A stretch of DNA of 64,000 nt from Orbaceae bacterium BiB (GCA_036251205.1 CP133958.1:372001-436000); one strand, 5' to 3'; positions 6,764 through 14,425 are shown, counted from the first letter of the stretch. Numbers and translations: made by a program. Notes: generated by a model from the letters alone, not told the origin.

Positions 6764-7569
6764 TGAACGCTGTTGAAACCTTGAAATTAATAGGTCGACC
6801 AAACGCATACTACCCAAATTTAGCAAAGCCTTTAGGCGGAGTTAATTCTGCAGTTCTATTTTCTCAATTATTTTATTGGCAAGATAAGAGCACGTCTGAT
6901 TTAGGAGTATATAAAACTCGTGATGAACTTGAAGATGAAACAGGCTTAACCCATAACGAGCAAAGAACAGCTATTAAAAAATTAGTAGATAAAGGCGTTT
7001 TAATTGTGACTGAAAAGCGGTTGGAACATAAAACTTTTTACAAAATTTGTAACGAAAAAGTTAATGAAATTTTTGCTAAGTTCGCCACTTCAACTAATCA
7101 ACAGCCACGAAGTGAAGAAAGTTATCACCCCGAAGTAGACAATGTAGAGTTCGGGGTGACTACAAAATCGAGTTCGTTAGATCAAGAGATTACTACAAAG
7201 ACTACAGGCAATATAAATACACCTATACAAAATAATATTAATAGTGCATTTGAAGTATTTTGGTCTGCTGGTTTGCCTAAAATTAACAAGTCAAAAGCGA
7301 TTAAATCTTTTGAGTCTGCTTTTAAAGTTTGGATTAAAAATAATGATGGCAGTGAAATGTCATTTGCTGAAATGCTTTTTTCTGACATTCAATTACGGAT
7401 TGTTAATAATCAATTTGGATTTAATAAACTTCATCCAACGTCTTACTTGAACAATCAACGATGGGAAGATGAAATTATTAAATCTGCTACCGTTTCAAAA
7501 CCAACAATGAGGGTTAACCCAAGCACTCAAAGATGGGCTGAGAATCTTGAGGAGGAGTTTTTCCAATGA
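6763..7569 (+). CDS. Phage replication initiator, O-like
   Basis: 268 aa from ATG 6763; the frame also has TTG one codon earlier. The N-terminal region (residues about 25-100: AVLFSQLFYWQDK, ETGLTHNEQRTAIKKLVDKG) is a winged helix typical of phage replication initiators. A low-complexity linker and a C-terminal domain ending YLNNQRWEDE follow, as in O and DnaD-like proteins. The next gene is a P-like helicase loader, overlapping by 4 nt. An origin within the gene is likely by analogy, but I see no clear iterons. Confidence 0.78.
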   Translation: MNAVETLKLIGRPNAYYPNLAKPLGGVNSAVLFSQLFYWQDKSTSDLGVYKTRDELEDETGLTHNEQRTAIKKLVDKGVLIVTEKRLEHKTFYKICNEKVNEIFAKFATSTNQQPRSEESYHPEVDNVEFGVTTKSSSLDQEITTKTTGNINTPIQNNINSAFEVFWSAGLPKINKSKAIKSFESAFKVWIKNNDGSEMSFAEMLFSDIQLRIVNNQFGFNKLHPTSYLNNQRWEDEIIKSATVSKPTMRVNPSTQRWAENLEEEFFQ

Positions 7570-8255
7570 AGAATATTTCTGATCTAGTGCCGGTAATTAC
7601 TAAAGTTGATAGCTGTAATGATACTGATTCATCTCGTGATAAAGCCGTTAACACAGTCGATAAATTATTTGAACAATTAAAATCAGCTTTCCCTGCAATG
7701 TTTTATCAGTTGAATGATGGTTCAGAAGAAAAACTAAAACGTCAATGGGTTATTGCGTTCGTGGAGAACAAGATTAGTCCATCTATGTTAAATGCAGGTA
7801 TGCGTATAGCGAGGAGACAAACCAAGCCGTTTTTGCCACCAGTAGGTCTTTTTATTGAATGGTGTGAGCAAGGTTTGATTGAACAATATGGGCTGCCATC
7901 ACCAGCGGATTTAATAAATAAAGTTTTTGAATATTCGGCGGCACGTGGCTTTGATGATTTTCATGAATTCAATTTTGGTAGTGATGCCAATTATTGGCTG
8001 ATCACTGATTTATATCAAGCAATGCGTGACGAAAATTTAGGGTTAAAGGCTTTAACGGAGCGAGCCTATAAATTAACTTTTGATTTGGCTAAAAAACTTA
8101 TGAATGGCTACGTTATCCCATCACCGAAAAAATCATTGCCAAAAACAGTAAATAAAAAGCCTTTAACACGTGATCAGCAGCTTTCTAAGGTTAGTGAAAT
8201 AAAACGTAAATTCGGGTTTAGTTATGCATCACAAAAAGCTGCTACCACACCTTAA
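7566..8255 (+). CDS. Replication protein P-like helicase loader
   Basis: 229 aa. The block FPAMFYQLNDGSEEKLKRQW, then MLNAGMRIARRQTKPFLPP and FIEWCE, is the lambda P family pattern; it delivers host DnaB to the initiator. The start ATG overlaps the stop of the O-like gene (ATGA). The C-terminus is basic and overlaps a small gene at 8224. Confidence 0.8.
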   Translation: MKNISDLVPVITKVDSCNDTDSSRDKAVNTVDKLFEQLKSAFPAMFYQLNDGSEEKLKRQWVIAFVENKISPSMLNAGMRIARRQTKPFLPPVGLFIEWCEQGLIEQYGLPSPADLINKVFEYSAARGFDDFHEFNFGSDANYWLITDLYQAMRDENLGLKALTERAYKLTFDLAKKLMNGYVIPSPKKSLPKTVNKKPLTRDQQLSKVSEIKRKFGFSYASQKAATTP

Positions 8256-8403
8256 TGCAAGTAAGCATGGTTACGCCCATAGCTACATAGCAAGACAACG
8301 ATCAACTAAGGATAAGGTAGAAAAACAAAAGCTACTGGCTGAGTTAAAAGGTCGACCAGATTACCAACAAATTAGAGAAATTTTAGAGGGGCTAGTTAAA
8401 TGA
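8224..8403 (+). CDS. Small phage protein of unknown function (59 aa)
   Basis: ATG 8224 lies 32 nt inside the end of the P-like gene in another frame; the stop overlaps the next ATG (8400). The product MHHKKLLPHLNASKHGYAHS and onward is very basic, suggestive of nucleic acid binding. The tight overlaps on both sides support it. No family recognised. Confidence 0.55.
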   Translation: MHHKKLLPHLNASKHGYAHSYIARQRSTKDKVEKQKLLAELKGRPDYQQIREILEGLVK

Positions 8404-8525
8404 AAAATTTAACAATGAACAACTGGCAAATCAAAAAGAAGTACGTCAATGAATTTTTAGGACTGTGTAAATTTATCATGACAGTGTCTATTGTCGCGAT
8501 ATTTTTTAGCCTATTGATGGAGTGA
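8400..8525 (+). CDS. Small membrane protein of unknown function (41 aa)
   Basis: Overlaps the preceding stop (ATGA) and ends just before ninB. A basic amphipathic N-terminus (NNWQIKKKYVNEFLG) precedes one membrane span (FIMTVSIVAIFFSLLM, about residues 25-40). Packed into the replication operon; function unknown. Confidence 0.5.
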   Translation: MKNLTMNNWQIKKKYVNEFLGLCKFIMTVSIVAIFFSLLME

Positions 8526-8527
8526 TT

Positions 8528-9037
8528 ATGGATAAGATTGAAGTAAGGCTTACTCATGAAGCCGCACAAAAAACGGCTGTTAATGCCATTTACGCTGCTC
8601 CGTTAAATAAAGATAAACCACTAGTAATGAGAATCTGTGTTGAAACTCGAAGCATGGAACAAAACCGAAAAATATGGGCGGTGATTAGTGATATTCAAAA
8701 ACAAGTAATTTGGGGCGGGAAACTCCGAGATAGAGAAACTTGGAAAAACCTTATCGCATTTCAAGCACTAAAAGAGATTGCTATAGAAGAAGATAAAAAA
8801 GATTTTAACATGGAATTTTTGCCAACTCTTGATCGTCAAAACGTCCTTAGCTCATATATATCAACACGAATAATGACCAAAGATGTTTTTGCTCGTTTGA
8901 TTACTGTTGCTGAGAGATTTGGAGCAGAAGAGGGTGTTAAGTTTAGTGATGAAGCAAGACAAATAATCGAATGGGGTCGACATTATGATTATGAATTAAC
9001 GAAAGCTAGAGCCGTAAAGAGGGAGAAAAATGCTTAA
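8528..9037 (+). CDS. ninB: NinB recombination protein
   Basis: 169 aa from ATG 8528, which has GGAG six bases upstream; the GTG at 8522 is less likely. The motif ETRSMEQNRKIWAVISDI and the HYDYELTKARAVKREK end match NinB (Orf of lambda), which acts in RecF-type recombination of phage DNA by binding SSB-coated single strands. Followed by the Ref-type nuclease with an 8-nt overlap. Confidence 0.85.
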   Translation: MDKIEVRLTHEAAQKTAVNAIYAAPLNKDKPLVMRICVETRSMEQNRKIWAVISDIQKQVIWGGKLRDRETWKNLIAFQALKEIAIEEDKKDFNMEFLPTLDRQNVLSSYISTRIMTKDVFARLITVAERFGAEEGVKFSDEARQIIEWGRHYDYELTKARAVKREKNA

Positions 9038-9377
9038 AGGTCGGTCTGTAACAAAGGAACAAAAGAAGTTCCACGATAATTTGTGTCGTTATGTTGGTTG
9101 TCCTGCATGTTGGCTTGAAGGGCGGTTTAATGATTATGTTAGTGTTCATCACATCAACGGAAGAACCAAACCGGATGCTCATTTTTTAGTGTTGGCACTG
9201 TGCGCTAATCATCACCAACTGGGTAATGGATGCGAAGCGATACATATTAATAAAGCGCGCTTCATTAAGCAATATGGCGCTGAAATGGACTTATACAAAA
9301 TGAGTATTGAAATTTTATTAGATAAAAATATCGAAATCCCTAATCGGGTTATAGCGATATTGTCGGAGATTGAATAA
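9030..9377 (+). CDS. Ref-type RecA-dependent HNH nuclease
   Basis: 115 aa. A zinc/HNH core is visible: CPACW near residue 27, VHHINGRTKPDAHFLVLALC (about 42-62), then NHHQLGNGCEAIH. This is the pattern of P1 Ref, which cuts DNA where RecA has paired strands. It takes the place of NinG in the nin region, between NinB and the RuvC-like resolvase, overlapping both by a few bases. Confidence 0.82.
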   Translation: MLKGRSVTKEQKKFHDNLCRYVGCPACWLEGRFNDYVSVHHINGRTKPDAHFLVLALCANHHQLGNGCEAIHINKARFIKQYGAEMDLYKMSIEILLDKNIEIPNRVIAILSEIE

Positions 9378-9838
9378 TGATTTTAGGTGTTGATCCTGGT
9401 TGTAGTGGTGCATTGGTTATCTTAGATGAAAGAGGCTATGTTATTGATCACCTCAGAATGCCAACTATAAAAGATGGCAAGCAAACAAAAGTTAATGGCG
9501 CGGCTATATCCAGATTCTTGACAGATTATGATATTACGCACGCTTATATTGAAAAAGTTCATGCAATGCCACAACAAGGTGTTAGTTCAACATTTACTTT
9601 TGGTCATAGTGCTGGACTGATAGAAGGCATTATTCAGGGATTAAATATACCTTATACGATGATAACACCACAATCATGGAAGAAATCGAACAACTTAATT
9701 GGAACAGATAAAGATGCAGCCCGAAGCAGGGCCATCCAGTTACATCCATATTTAGATTGTTTGGATAAAAAAGGTGAAGGACAGGCTGTTGCCGATGCAA
9801 TTTTAATAGCACAACATGGTGCAAACTCAAATAACTAA
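9377..9838 (+). CDS. RuvC-like Holliday junction resolvase
   Basis: 153 aa, near RuvC length. Catalytic acidic residues are visible: Asp6 in GVDPG, Glu in AYIEKVHAMP (about residue 59), and Asp in GQAVADAILIA near residue 141. Phages use such resolvases in place of RusA to trim branched DNA before packaging. The start overlaps the Ref stop by one base. Confidence 0.82.
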   Translation: MILGVDPGCSGALVILDERGYVIDHLRMPTIKDGKQTKVNGAAISRFLTDYDITHAYIEKVHAMPQQGVSSTFTFGHSAGLIEGIIQGLNIPYTMITPQSWKKSNNLIGTDKDAARSRAIQLHPYLDCLDKKGEGQAVADAILIAQHGANSNN

Positions 9839-9896
9839 GTAACCTTTTTTCATATTATAGATATTAGATTAAATGGAATAAAAATGTGAGGTTGTT

Positions 9897-10508
9897 ATGA
9901 ATTTTAAAGAAAAAAAATCTTGGCAGAGTATAGCAACTGCACCGCGTAAGTCGTATTTAGGAAAGTTACAAAATATTACTCCATCACAAAAGCGCTGGAT
10001 AAAATATATACTTAATATGTGGGGGGATAAAATGGGGGGAAGCTGCGTTCCTGCTCGATGTGTTTCTGTTATTGGCCGTTTAATGGTGAGAGAGGAATGG
10101 GCTGAAAATAAAGGGCAGTTAATAGTTAAAACAGTAAATGAATTTTATAAACTAGGCTACCGAGGTGATGAATTATTTAAAAAAGTACGTGAAATAATCA
10201 TACCTAAATCATCATTTAGTGAATTATTGAAAAATGCGCAGGAAGACCAAGATGCAAAATTTGTTGATGCTGTTATAGCAAAAACTTTTGATGTAAATAG
10301 CCCATTAAGAATTGTTGCTAAAAAATATTATTGCGAGCGAAGAAGTATAAAAGATATAGCGGATTACTTATCAATAATTGGTGGTGTTTTAATAACAGAA
10401 AAAATGGCAAGGGATAGAGTTAAATGGTGTTTAGAGTTATTTGATGCAAAAGTATATAAAGCAATTTCTTATGAAATTAAGCGAGAAGTCAACACGTTGA
10501 TAACATAA
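9897..10508 (+). CDS. Q-like late antitermination protein
   Basis: 203 aa, last gene of the early-right block, directly upstream of a strong promoter (10533-10560) and terminator (10609-10636) arranged like pR'-tR'. The sequence has WIKYILNMWGDKMGG near residue 40, a long middle segment, then a helical region with RRSIKDIADYLSIIGG and ARDRVKWCLELF that could be a sigma-region-4-like helix-turn-helix. I assign Q mainly from position and general similarity to phage Q/DUF1133 proteins. Start ATG follows a GAGG-type site. Confidence 0.62.
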   Translation: MNFKEKKSWQSIATAPRKSYLGKLQNITPSQKRWIKYILNMWGDKMGGSCVPARCVSVIGRLMVREEWAENKGQLIVKTVNEFYKLGYRGDELFKKVREIIIPKSSFSELLKNAQEDQDAKFVDAVIAKTFDVNSPLRIVAKKYYCERRSIKDIADYLSIIGGVLITEKMARDRVKWCLELFDAKVYKAISYEIKREVNTLIT

Positions 10509-10532
10509 TTTAAGTTTTTCGTGAAAAACATA

Positions 10533-10560
10533 TTGATTTTAGGTCATGAATGTGTATAAT
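10533..10560 (+). promoter_or_regulatory. Late promoter pR'
   Basis: -35 TTGATT (10533-10538), 16-bp spacer, -10 TATAAT (10555-10560), with TGTG before the -10. A terminator follows about 45 nt after the expected start. This is the layout on which Q proteins act. Confidence 0.75.
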
Positions 10561-10608
10561 CTATGTTAAGCTTGTGGAAAAAGCATCTAAAGCAGTCATG
10601 AATTATAA

Positions 10609-10636
10609 ACCTCACTAAATTGGTGGGGTTTTTTAT
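10609..10636 (+). terminator. Terminator tR'
   Basis: ACCTCAC-N7-GTGGGGT followed by a T run; a 7-bp stem with one G-T pair. It should stop late transcription until the Q-like protein modifies RNA polymerase. Confidence 0.8.
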
Positions 10637-10719
10637 TTTGAGCAGGATAACTATTAACTGTATACAAACGCCCTTTAGTTATCTTGTTCAGCTTGTATTT
10701 TCTTTTAAATGAAATTATA

Positions 10720-10735
10720 CTGTATATGTATACAG
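10720..10735 (+). promoter_or_regulatory. LexA box (SOS operator)
   Basis: CTGTATATGTATACAG fits the gammaproteobacterial LexA consensus CTGT-N8-ACAG fully, with the favoured AT-rich centre. It lies 20 bp before the start codon of a DinI-like gene. A half-site CTGTATAC occurs about 60 bp upstream (near 10658). Confidence 0.8.
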
Positions 10736-10755
10736 TTATTTTAAAGGGGAATATT

Positions 10756-11070
10756 ATGCTTAAAATTGATATCTTATTATCTAAAGATGAGAAAGCTACA
10801 CAAGCTATAGCCGATGCATTACAAATTCAAATAGAGAAAAAGTTATCACCTTTATACAGTGATTTATTTGTTCGCGTTAGAGTGGGTACTGGTAAAAAGT
10901 GCGATATTTCAGGTATCAAAGATAAAAATGAGCGAGCACGAATTGATGAAATGCTTGAAGACATTTTTTTTAGTGATGACTGGTTACCTGAACAGAAATT
11001 TGATGATACGGCTGAGGTTGTGATGGCTCCGAAACAGCTAGCTAAAAGACCAAATCTAAGTAGAAGATAG
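10756..11070 (+). CDS. DinI-like SOS protein
   Basis: 104 aa from ATG 10756, chosen for its AAAGGGGA ribosome site; an upstream extension would run through the LexA box. It shows the DinI fold pattern: an N-terminal strand LKIDILLS, a helix with ISRRI-like IQIEKKL, a strand VRVRVG, and the DWLPEQ end matching DWF of DinI. The C-terminus is about 20 residues longer. DinI stabilises RecA filaments and slows co-protease activity; here it may tune repressor cleavage. SOS control is seen directly in the LexA box. Confidence 0.82.
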   Translation: MLKIDILLSKDEKATQAIADALQIQIEKKLSPLYSDLFVRVRVGTGKKCDISGIKDKNERARIDEMLEDIFFSDDWLPEQKFDDTAEVVMAPKQLAKRPNLSRR

Positions 11071-11170
11071 AATTGTATTAGCAAAACAAAGCTCATATTG
11101 AATTTTAACTTTAATTTACTATAATAATATCGCCTTTAATAAATGGCACAGTTAAGTTAAAAAGTGGTAG

Positions 11171-11200
11171 AAGCCTCAGTTAACCGCTGGGGCTTTTTTA
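11171..11200 (+). terminator. Intrinsic terminator after the DinI-like gene
   Basis: AAGCCTCAG-TTAACCG-CTGGGGCTT followed by a T run. Separates the SOS gene from the HicBA-type operon. Confidence 0.8.
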
Positions 11201-11229
11201 TGTCTATTTCTCTGGCGGTATAAATTTAC

Positions 11230-11285
11230 TTTACAGTTTACCTTTGGGTGAATATAATCTACCTCAGGTTGATAACTTGAGTTAT
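11230..11285 (+). promoter_or_regulatory. Promoter and operator of the first HicBA-type pair
   Basis: -35 TTTACA (11230-11235), 17-bp spacer, -10 TATAAT (11253-11258). A dyad ATAACT-TG-AGTTAT (11272-11285) lies just after the expected start of transcription, a likely autoregulatory operator. Confidence 0.65.
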
Positions 11286-11307
11286 TAACTTATAAAGGAG
11301 ATTGATT

Positions 11308-11634
11308 ATGTCTAAAGTCAAAGTATTGCGTTGTATGCTTTTCCGTAAAAACGGATTATATATAGCTGCGTGTTTAGACCTTACTTTAGCTGCTCAAGCG
11401 AACACCCCGTTAGAAGCAAAAAATAAACTAGATTCGCAAGTTAAAGATTACTTACAGGAAGCTTTAGAGGATGAGTGCTACGCTTACGATTTGCTTAATC
11501 GAAAAGCTCCATTTTCGTGGTGGGTTCGTTACTATTCTATGTTTGCGGTGATAAAATTTATTAGTATTTTTCGTCAAAAATCAGGTAAATCACCTGAAAT
11601 ATTTGAACAACAAAGTAATAACTACTGTCATTAA
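11308..11634 (+). CDS. HicB-like antitoxin (DUF1902 type)
   Basis: 108 aa from ATG 11308 with AAAGGAG upstream. The N-terminal part (VLRCMLFRKNGLYIAACLDLTL, then AQANTPLEAKNKL) is the small HicB fold with the conserved cargo-like ACLDL strand. The C-terminal ~45 residues, with a hydrophobic stretch (WWVRYYSMFAVIKFISIF), are unusual for an antitoxin and could be a membrane or oligomerisation segment. It precedes a HicA-like gene by 13 nt. The reversed B-A order is known for part of this family. Confidence 0.72.
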   Translation: MSKVKVLRCMLFRKNGLYIAACLDLTLAAQANTPLEAKNKLDSQVKDYLQEALEDECYAYDLLNRKAPFSWWVRYYSMFAVIKFISIFRQKSGKSPEIFEQQSNNYCH

Positions 11635-11647
11635 CAGGTAATGACAG

Positions 11648-11932
11648 ATGAAAATAACCCCGTTAACTTATAAAGAGATCATTTATGCGCTAAAGGAGAT
11701 GGGGTTTACTATGAGCTCGAAAACAGCAACTTCACATGAGAAGTGGATCGGGTATAGAGATGGCAGAAAGTTAGTTGTCACAGTAGATAAGCATGAGCAA
11801 CCTTTTGATGTTTTTTTAATCAGTTCAATGTCATCCCAAGCAGGGATGAAGAAGAAAGAGTTTTTTGAACTATGCAAAGGGCGAAAGTTAATATCTAAGC
11901 TCAGTCATTTAATCGTTAACAAAGAACCTTAG
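11648..11932 (+). CDS. HicA-like mRNA interferase toxin, divergent
   Basis: 94 aa, longer than the usual 60-80. A dsRBD-like fold is suggested by LTYKEIIYALKEMGF, then SHEKWIGYRDGRKLVV, with His30 in the position of the HicA catalytic histidine, and VDKHEQPFDVFLISSM, an analogue of VTVPHPKKD in canonical HicA. The C-terminal helix is KKKEFFELCKGRK. Forms a two-gene operon with the HicB-like gene. A second, canonical pair lies at 29885-30520. Confidence 0.72.
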   Translation: MKITPLTYKEIIYALKEMGFTMSSKTATSHEKWIGYRDGRKLVVTVDKHEQPFDVFLISSMSSQAGMKKKEFFELCKGRKLISKLSHLIVNKEP

Positions 11933-11952
11933 TTTTTCGGGGTAATTCCACA

Positions 11953-11977
11953 GGCCGCTTAATTGCGGTTTTTTTGT
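11953..11977 (+). terminator. Terminator after the HicBA-type pair
   Basis: CCGC-TTAATT-GCGG followed by seven T. Near-identical hairpins recur at about 14216 and 51531, so it is a common terminator sequence in this genome. Confidence 0.7.
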
Positions 11978-12004
11978 ATTCAAAATTTGAGTAAGTCGAT
12001 AACT

Positions 12005-12373
12005 TTAAAACGTAAAATTCAACCCGTTATACGTAGATAACAATAATAATAAAGCTAAAAACATAGCACCAATAGAACAAAGAGAAGAAACTGAAGCTTT
12101 ATCAAAAGGAATTTTTAACAAAAATTGATACAAAATAGTAATAAGAGCCCACATTGATACCAGAAGTAATACTAATGATAAATAATACATTGATGAATAT
12201 TTTGGTGGAATACAGTTCCCTAATGTTCCTACAATGATGAATGCTAATAAAGAACCAAAAATAGCCCTTAAATGAAAATAACTAACACGTTGAGGTTTTT
12301 TAGATCTTATAACTAATACCACATATGTGGCAGCAATTACTATAGTAGACATTATAAATGGTAGTATATACAT
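12005..12373 (-). CDS. Four-span membrane protein on the opposite strand, unknown
   Basis: 122 aa with four hydrophobic segments (about residues 3-22, 38-51, 63-85, 97-114). It is the only minus-strand gene in the late region, between the toxin pair and the lysis genes, as expected for a lysogeny-expressed accessory gene. The start ATG 12373 has no clear ribosome site; ATG at 12352 (residue 8) is an alternative. No family recognised. Confidence 0.55.
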   Translation of the reverse strand: MYILPFIMSTIVIAATYVVLVIRSKKPQRVSYFHLRAIFGSLLAFIIVGTLGNCIPPKYSSMYYLSLVLLLVSMWALITILYQFLLKIPFDKASVSSLCSIGAMFLALLLLLSTYNGLNFTF

Positions 12374-12522
12374 ATAATAGCAATTCCAAATTCAATTAGA
12401 CATGACATAAGTTTATTTATGCTATCAAATTTAAATCAATTTTAAAAGTTTCATAAAAATCATATCTTACTTATTAGACACGAAAAACATTACGACCGGG
12501 TAAATTTCCGCGATCACAGAAT

Positions 12523-12580
12523 CGGCGGCAACACTAGGCACACATCTAAATCATATTGACTAAAGAGCTAGTACGCCGCC
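12523..12580 (+). other. Long imperfect inverted repeat before the holin
   Basis: GGCGGC (12524-12529) pairs with GCCGCC (12575-12580), and CTAG at both inner flanks could extend the stem, closing a roughly 45-nt loop. It is GC-rich against its AT-rich surroundings and noncoding. It may be a structured leader of the lysis transcript; no T run, so not a terminator. Confidence 0.35.
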
Positions 12581-12615
12581 ACCAATTAACTAACCGCTTC
12601 CAGTAGGAGGCATGT

Positions 12616-12855
12616 ATGAAGACATTAAATATGGATAAATTCACATCGCCGCTATCTTACTTCTGGGGCGTTATTTGTACTTTAATCGGAGCGCTTAGTT
12701 TGAATGATATCGCTATTGTTATTGGGATAATCTTATCTATCGCTACATTTTGTATTAATTGGGCTTATAAGCGTAGGGACTTTCAGCACAAAAAAAACTT
12801 AAGAGAGCAACATTATGCGAAATATAACAAAGATAGTCACAACGACGATTTGTAG
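12616..12855 (+). CDS. Phage holin, two membrane spans
   Basis: 79 aa with two spans (about residues 14-28 and 31-50) and a strongly basic, charged C-terminal tail (KRRDFQHKKNLREQHYAKY). This is the class II holin layout. It overlaps the endolysin start by 41 nt and leads the lysis cassette. With a SAR endolysin downstream it may act as a pinholin. Start ATG 12616 after AGGAGG. Confidence 0.8.
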   Translation: MKTLNMDKFTSPLSYFWGVICTLIGALSLNDIAIVIGIILSIATFCINWAYKRRDFQHKKNLREQHYAKYNKDSHNDDL

Positions 12856-13333
12856 TGTTTCGGCAATTATAGGTATTGTCATAGTTGATTATTCAGATGA
12901 GATAAGAACAAGTAAGCAAGGCTTAGAAATTATCGGTAATGCTGAATCATGCAGAAATGAGCCATATTATTGTCCTGCGAATATTTTAACTGTTGGCATT
13001 GGATCAACGTCAAAAGTTGAGCAACGAGAATACTCGAACGATGAAATAGCTAGACTTTGGATCATGGATATCAAAGAAGCTGAACAGTGTGTAAATCAGT
13101 ATGGCAATGGTGAAAAGTTGCCACAGTCAGTATTTGATGCAACGGTATCGATTACGTTTAACGTTGGCTGTTCAAAGATGAAAACCTCAACTATGTATCG
13201 ATATCTAAACGCTGGTGAATACGTGAAAGCCTGTAATGAGCTACCACGCTGGAATAAATCGGTTGGTAAAGTATTAAATGGATTGGTAATTAGACGAGAA
13301 AAAGAGCGTGAATTATGTCTAAGTGGATTATAA
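12815..13333 (+). CDS. SAR endolysin, GH24 lysozyme (P1 Lyz / R21 type)
   Basis: 172 aa. An N-terminal weakly hydrophobic signal-anchor-release segment (residues about 7-25) is followed by a T4-lysozyme-type muramidase domain. The catalytic triad follows the E-8aa-C-5aa-T spacing: Glu44, Cys53, Thr59. Cys13 lies in the SAR segment, as in P1 Lyz, where it rearranges to a disulfide that frees the catalytic cysteine after membrane release; Cys46 is also near. The enzyme cleaves peptidoglycan in the periplasm. A truncated relative is at 47092-47370. Confidence 0.9.
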   Translation: MRNITKIVTTTICSVSAIIGIVIVDYSDEIRTSKQGLEIIGNAESCRNEPYYCPANILTVGIGSTSKVEQREYSNDEIARLWIMDIKEAEQCVNQYGNGEKLPQSVFDATVSITFNVGCSKMKTSTMYRYLNAGEYVKACNELPRWNKSVGKVLNGLVIRREKERELCLSGL

Positions 13334-13770
13334 CTGCATTAACGGTTGCATTATTATTTGTTAGCTATTTTGCTTGGAACTGCTGGCAAGATGAAAGAAG
13401 AGCTATAGCAGAGAAAGAGCGTATTAATAGCGAATTTGCTGAATATAAGACTAATAATAAAGCAGTTAAACAACTCGAATTAAATCTGATTGAGGCTATA
13501 AATAATGCAAACAAAAATACAGATGATTTGCGTAATAATGTTGATAATGGTCTTATCGAGTTGCTCGTCAAAGTTGAATCAATCGAACGAGATAGTGCCA
13601 CCACCAGCAATACTGCTGACCAAGCCTTACGACTTGCAAAGTCTGCTAGACAAGATTATTACAATCTCAGAAGCGGAATCAACTACAACAAAACCATGAT
13701 TGATGGTTGGCAGAGATATTATTGTTTGGAGATAGCACCAAAGAATAATACTAAGTTTATGTGTGACTAG
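13315..13770 (+). CDS. Rz-like inner membrane spanin
   Basis: 151 aa with one N-terminal span (about residues 5-22) and a long coiled-coil periplasmic domain. It overlaps the endolysin by 19 nt and contains a lipoprotein gene in the +1 frame, the classical Rz/Rz1 arrangement. Needed for fusion of inner and outer membrane in the last lysis step. Confidence 0.85.
   Translation: MSKWIITALTVALLFVSYFAWNCWQDERRAIAEKERINSEFAEYKTNNKAVKQLELNLIEAINNANKNTDDLRNNVDNGLIELLVKVESIERDSATTSNTADQALRLAKSARQDYYNLRSGINYNKTMIDGWQRYYCLEIAPKNNTKFMCD
13505..13699 (+). CDS. Rz1-like outer membrane spanin lipoprotein, embedded in Rz
   Basis: 64 aa in the +1 frame inside Rz. Signal peptide with lipobox VLSSC (Cys20), then a short mature part with a proline cluster (IVPPPAILLTKP). 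Partners Rz. Size and nesting match Rz1 proteins. Confidence 0.82.
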   Translation: MQTKIQMICVIMLIMVLSSCSSKLNQSNEIVPPPAILLTKPYDLQSLLDKIITISEAESTTTKP

Positions 13771-13827
13771 GTTTTTTATAAAAATAAATATACAATAAAA
13801 ACACAATGAAACTATTATGATAATCAC

Positions 13828-14154
13828 ATGAATGTAGTAAAAATTAACGACAAAATAATGGGTGTGTGCCCTTATTGTCAAGAAAAAGTATCAGCAAGAG
13901 TTATTAAAAAACACATACTAAGGCGAGATAAGTGTGAATGCCCTCTTTGTCTTAAAATTATTTATGTTTGTCGTTATCCAGGTTGTCATAATTATGCTTC
14001 AGGGGGCTGTGTTTATGATGATGAACTTTGTCCTACATGTGCGAAAGATATTGCTAATTCATCGGGCTTTATAATCAAAAATACAGTAAAAGTTGCCACG
14101 GCTGCGGTTGCGGTAGTGGTGGCTACAGCTTTTGCTAAGGATAAAATGAAGTAG
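13828..14154 (+). CDS. Zinc-ribbon-like protein with C-terminal hydrophobic segment, unknown
   Basis: 108 aa. Cysteine pairs CPYC (14-17), CECPLC (about 37-42), C/C in VCRYPGCHNY and CPTC (about 71-74) could bind two zinc ions. The C-terminal segment VATAAVAVVVATAFA (about 90-104) is a possible membrane anchor. It follows Rz but uses a weak start and is followed by a transposase scar, so it may be an accessory gene. No family recognised. Confidence 0.55.
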   Translation: MNVVKINDKIMGVCPYCQEKVSARVIKKHILRRDKCECPLCLKIIYVCRYPGCHNYASGGCVYDDELCPTCAKDIANSSGFIIKNTVKVATAAVAVVVATAFAKDKMK

Positions 14155-14213
14155 TAATCGAAATATGGATTATATAAATTACAATCTAAAGTTTAATAGT
14201 TTTTATCAATAAT

Positions 14214-14236
14214 AACCGCTTAATTGCGGTTTTTTT
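14214..14236 (+). terminator. Terminator after the zinc-ribbon gene
   Basis: ACCGC-TTAATT-GCGGT followed by a T run, the same hairpin as at 11953. Confidence 0.65.
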
Positions 14237-14337
14237 GTTGTGTGCCGTATCACGTTATTTAATGACTCAATGGCATTTGTTGTATACACCGCTTTTCGTA
14301 TTTCATCCAGGTAATTAAAAATAGGATTGATATTTAC
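14227..14337 (-). pseudogene. IS256-family transposase remnant
   Basis: 37 codons on the minus strand read VNINPIFNYLDEIRKAVYTT, then NAIESLNNVIRHTTKKP. The YTTNAIESLN..IR..TK block is the hallmark near the end of IS256/Mutator-type transposases. Both sides are lost; the left side runs into the terminator at 14214. It marks an old insertion or deletion between the lysis genes and the Sel1 gene. Confidence 0.75.
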
Positions 14338-14425
14338 CCTCACCTGAGCTAAAGTGTTTCTATGATTGAAATAAAAATCGCATTAGCTAAAATTAACCAC
14401 AATAATTAACTTAAACAAAATCAAA

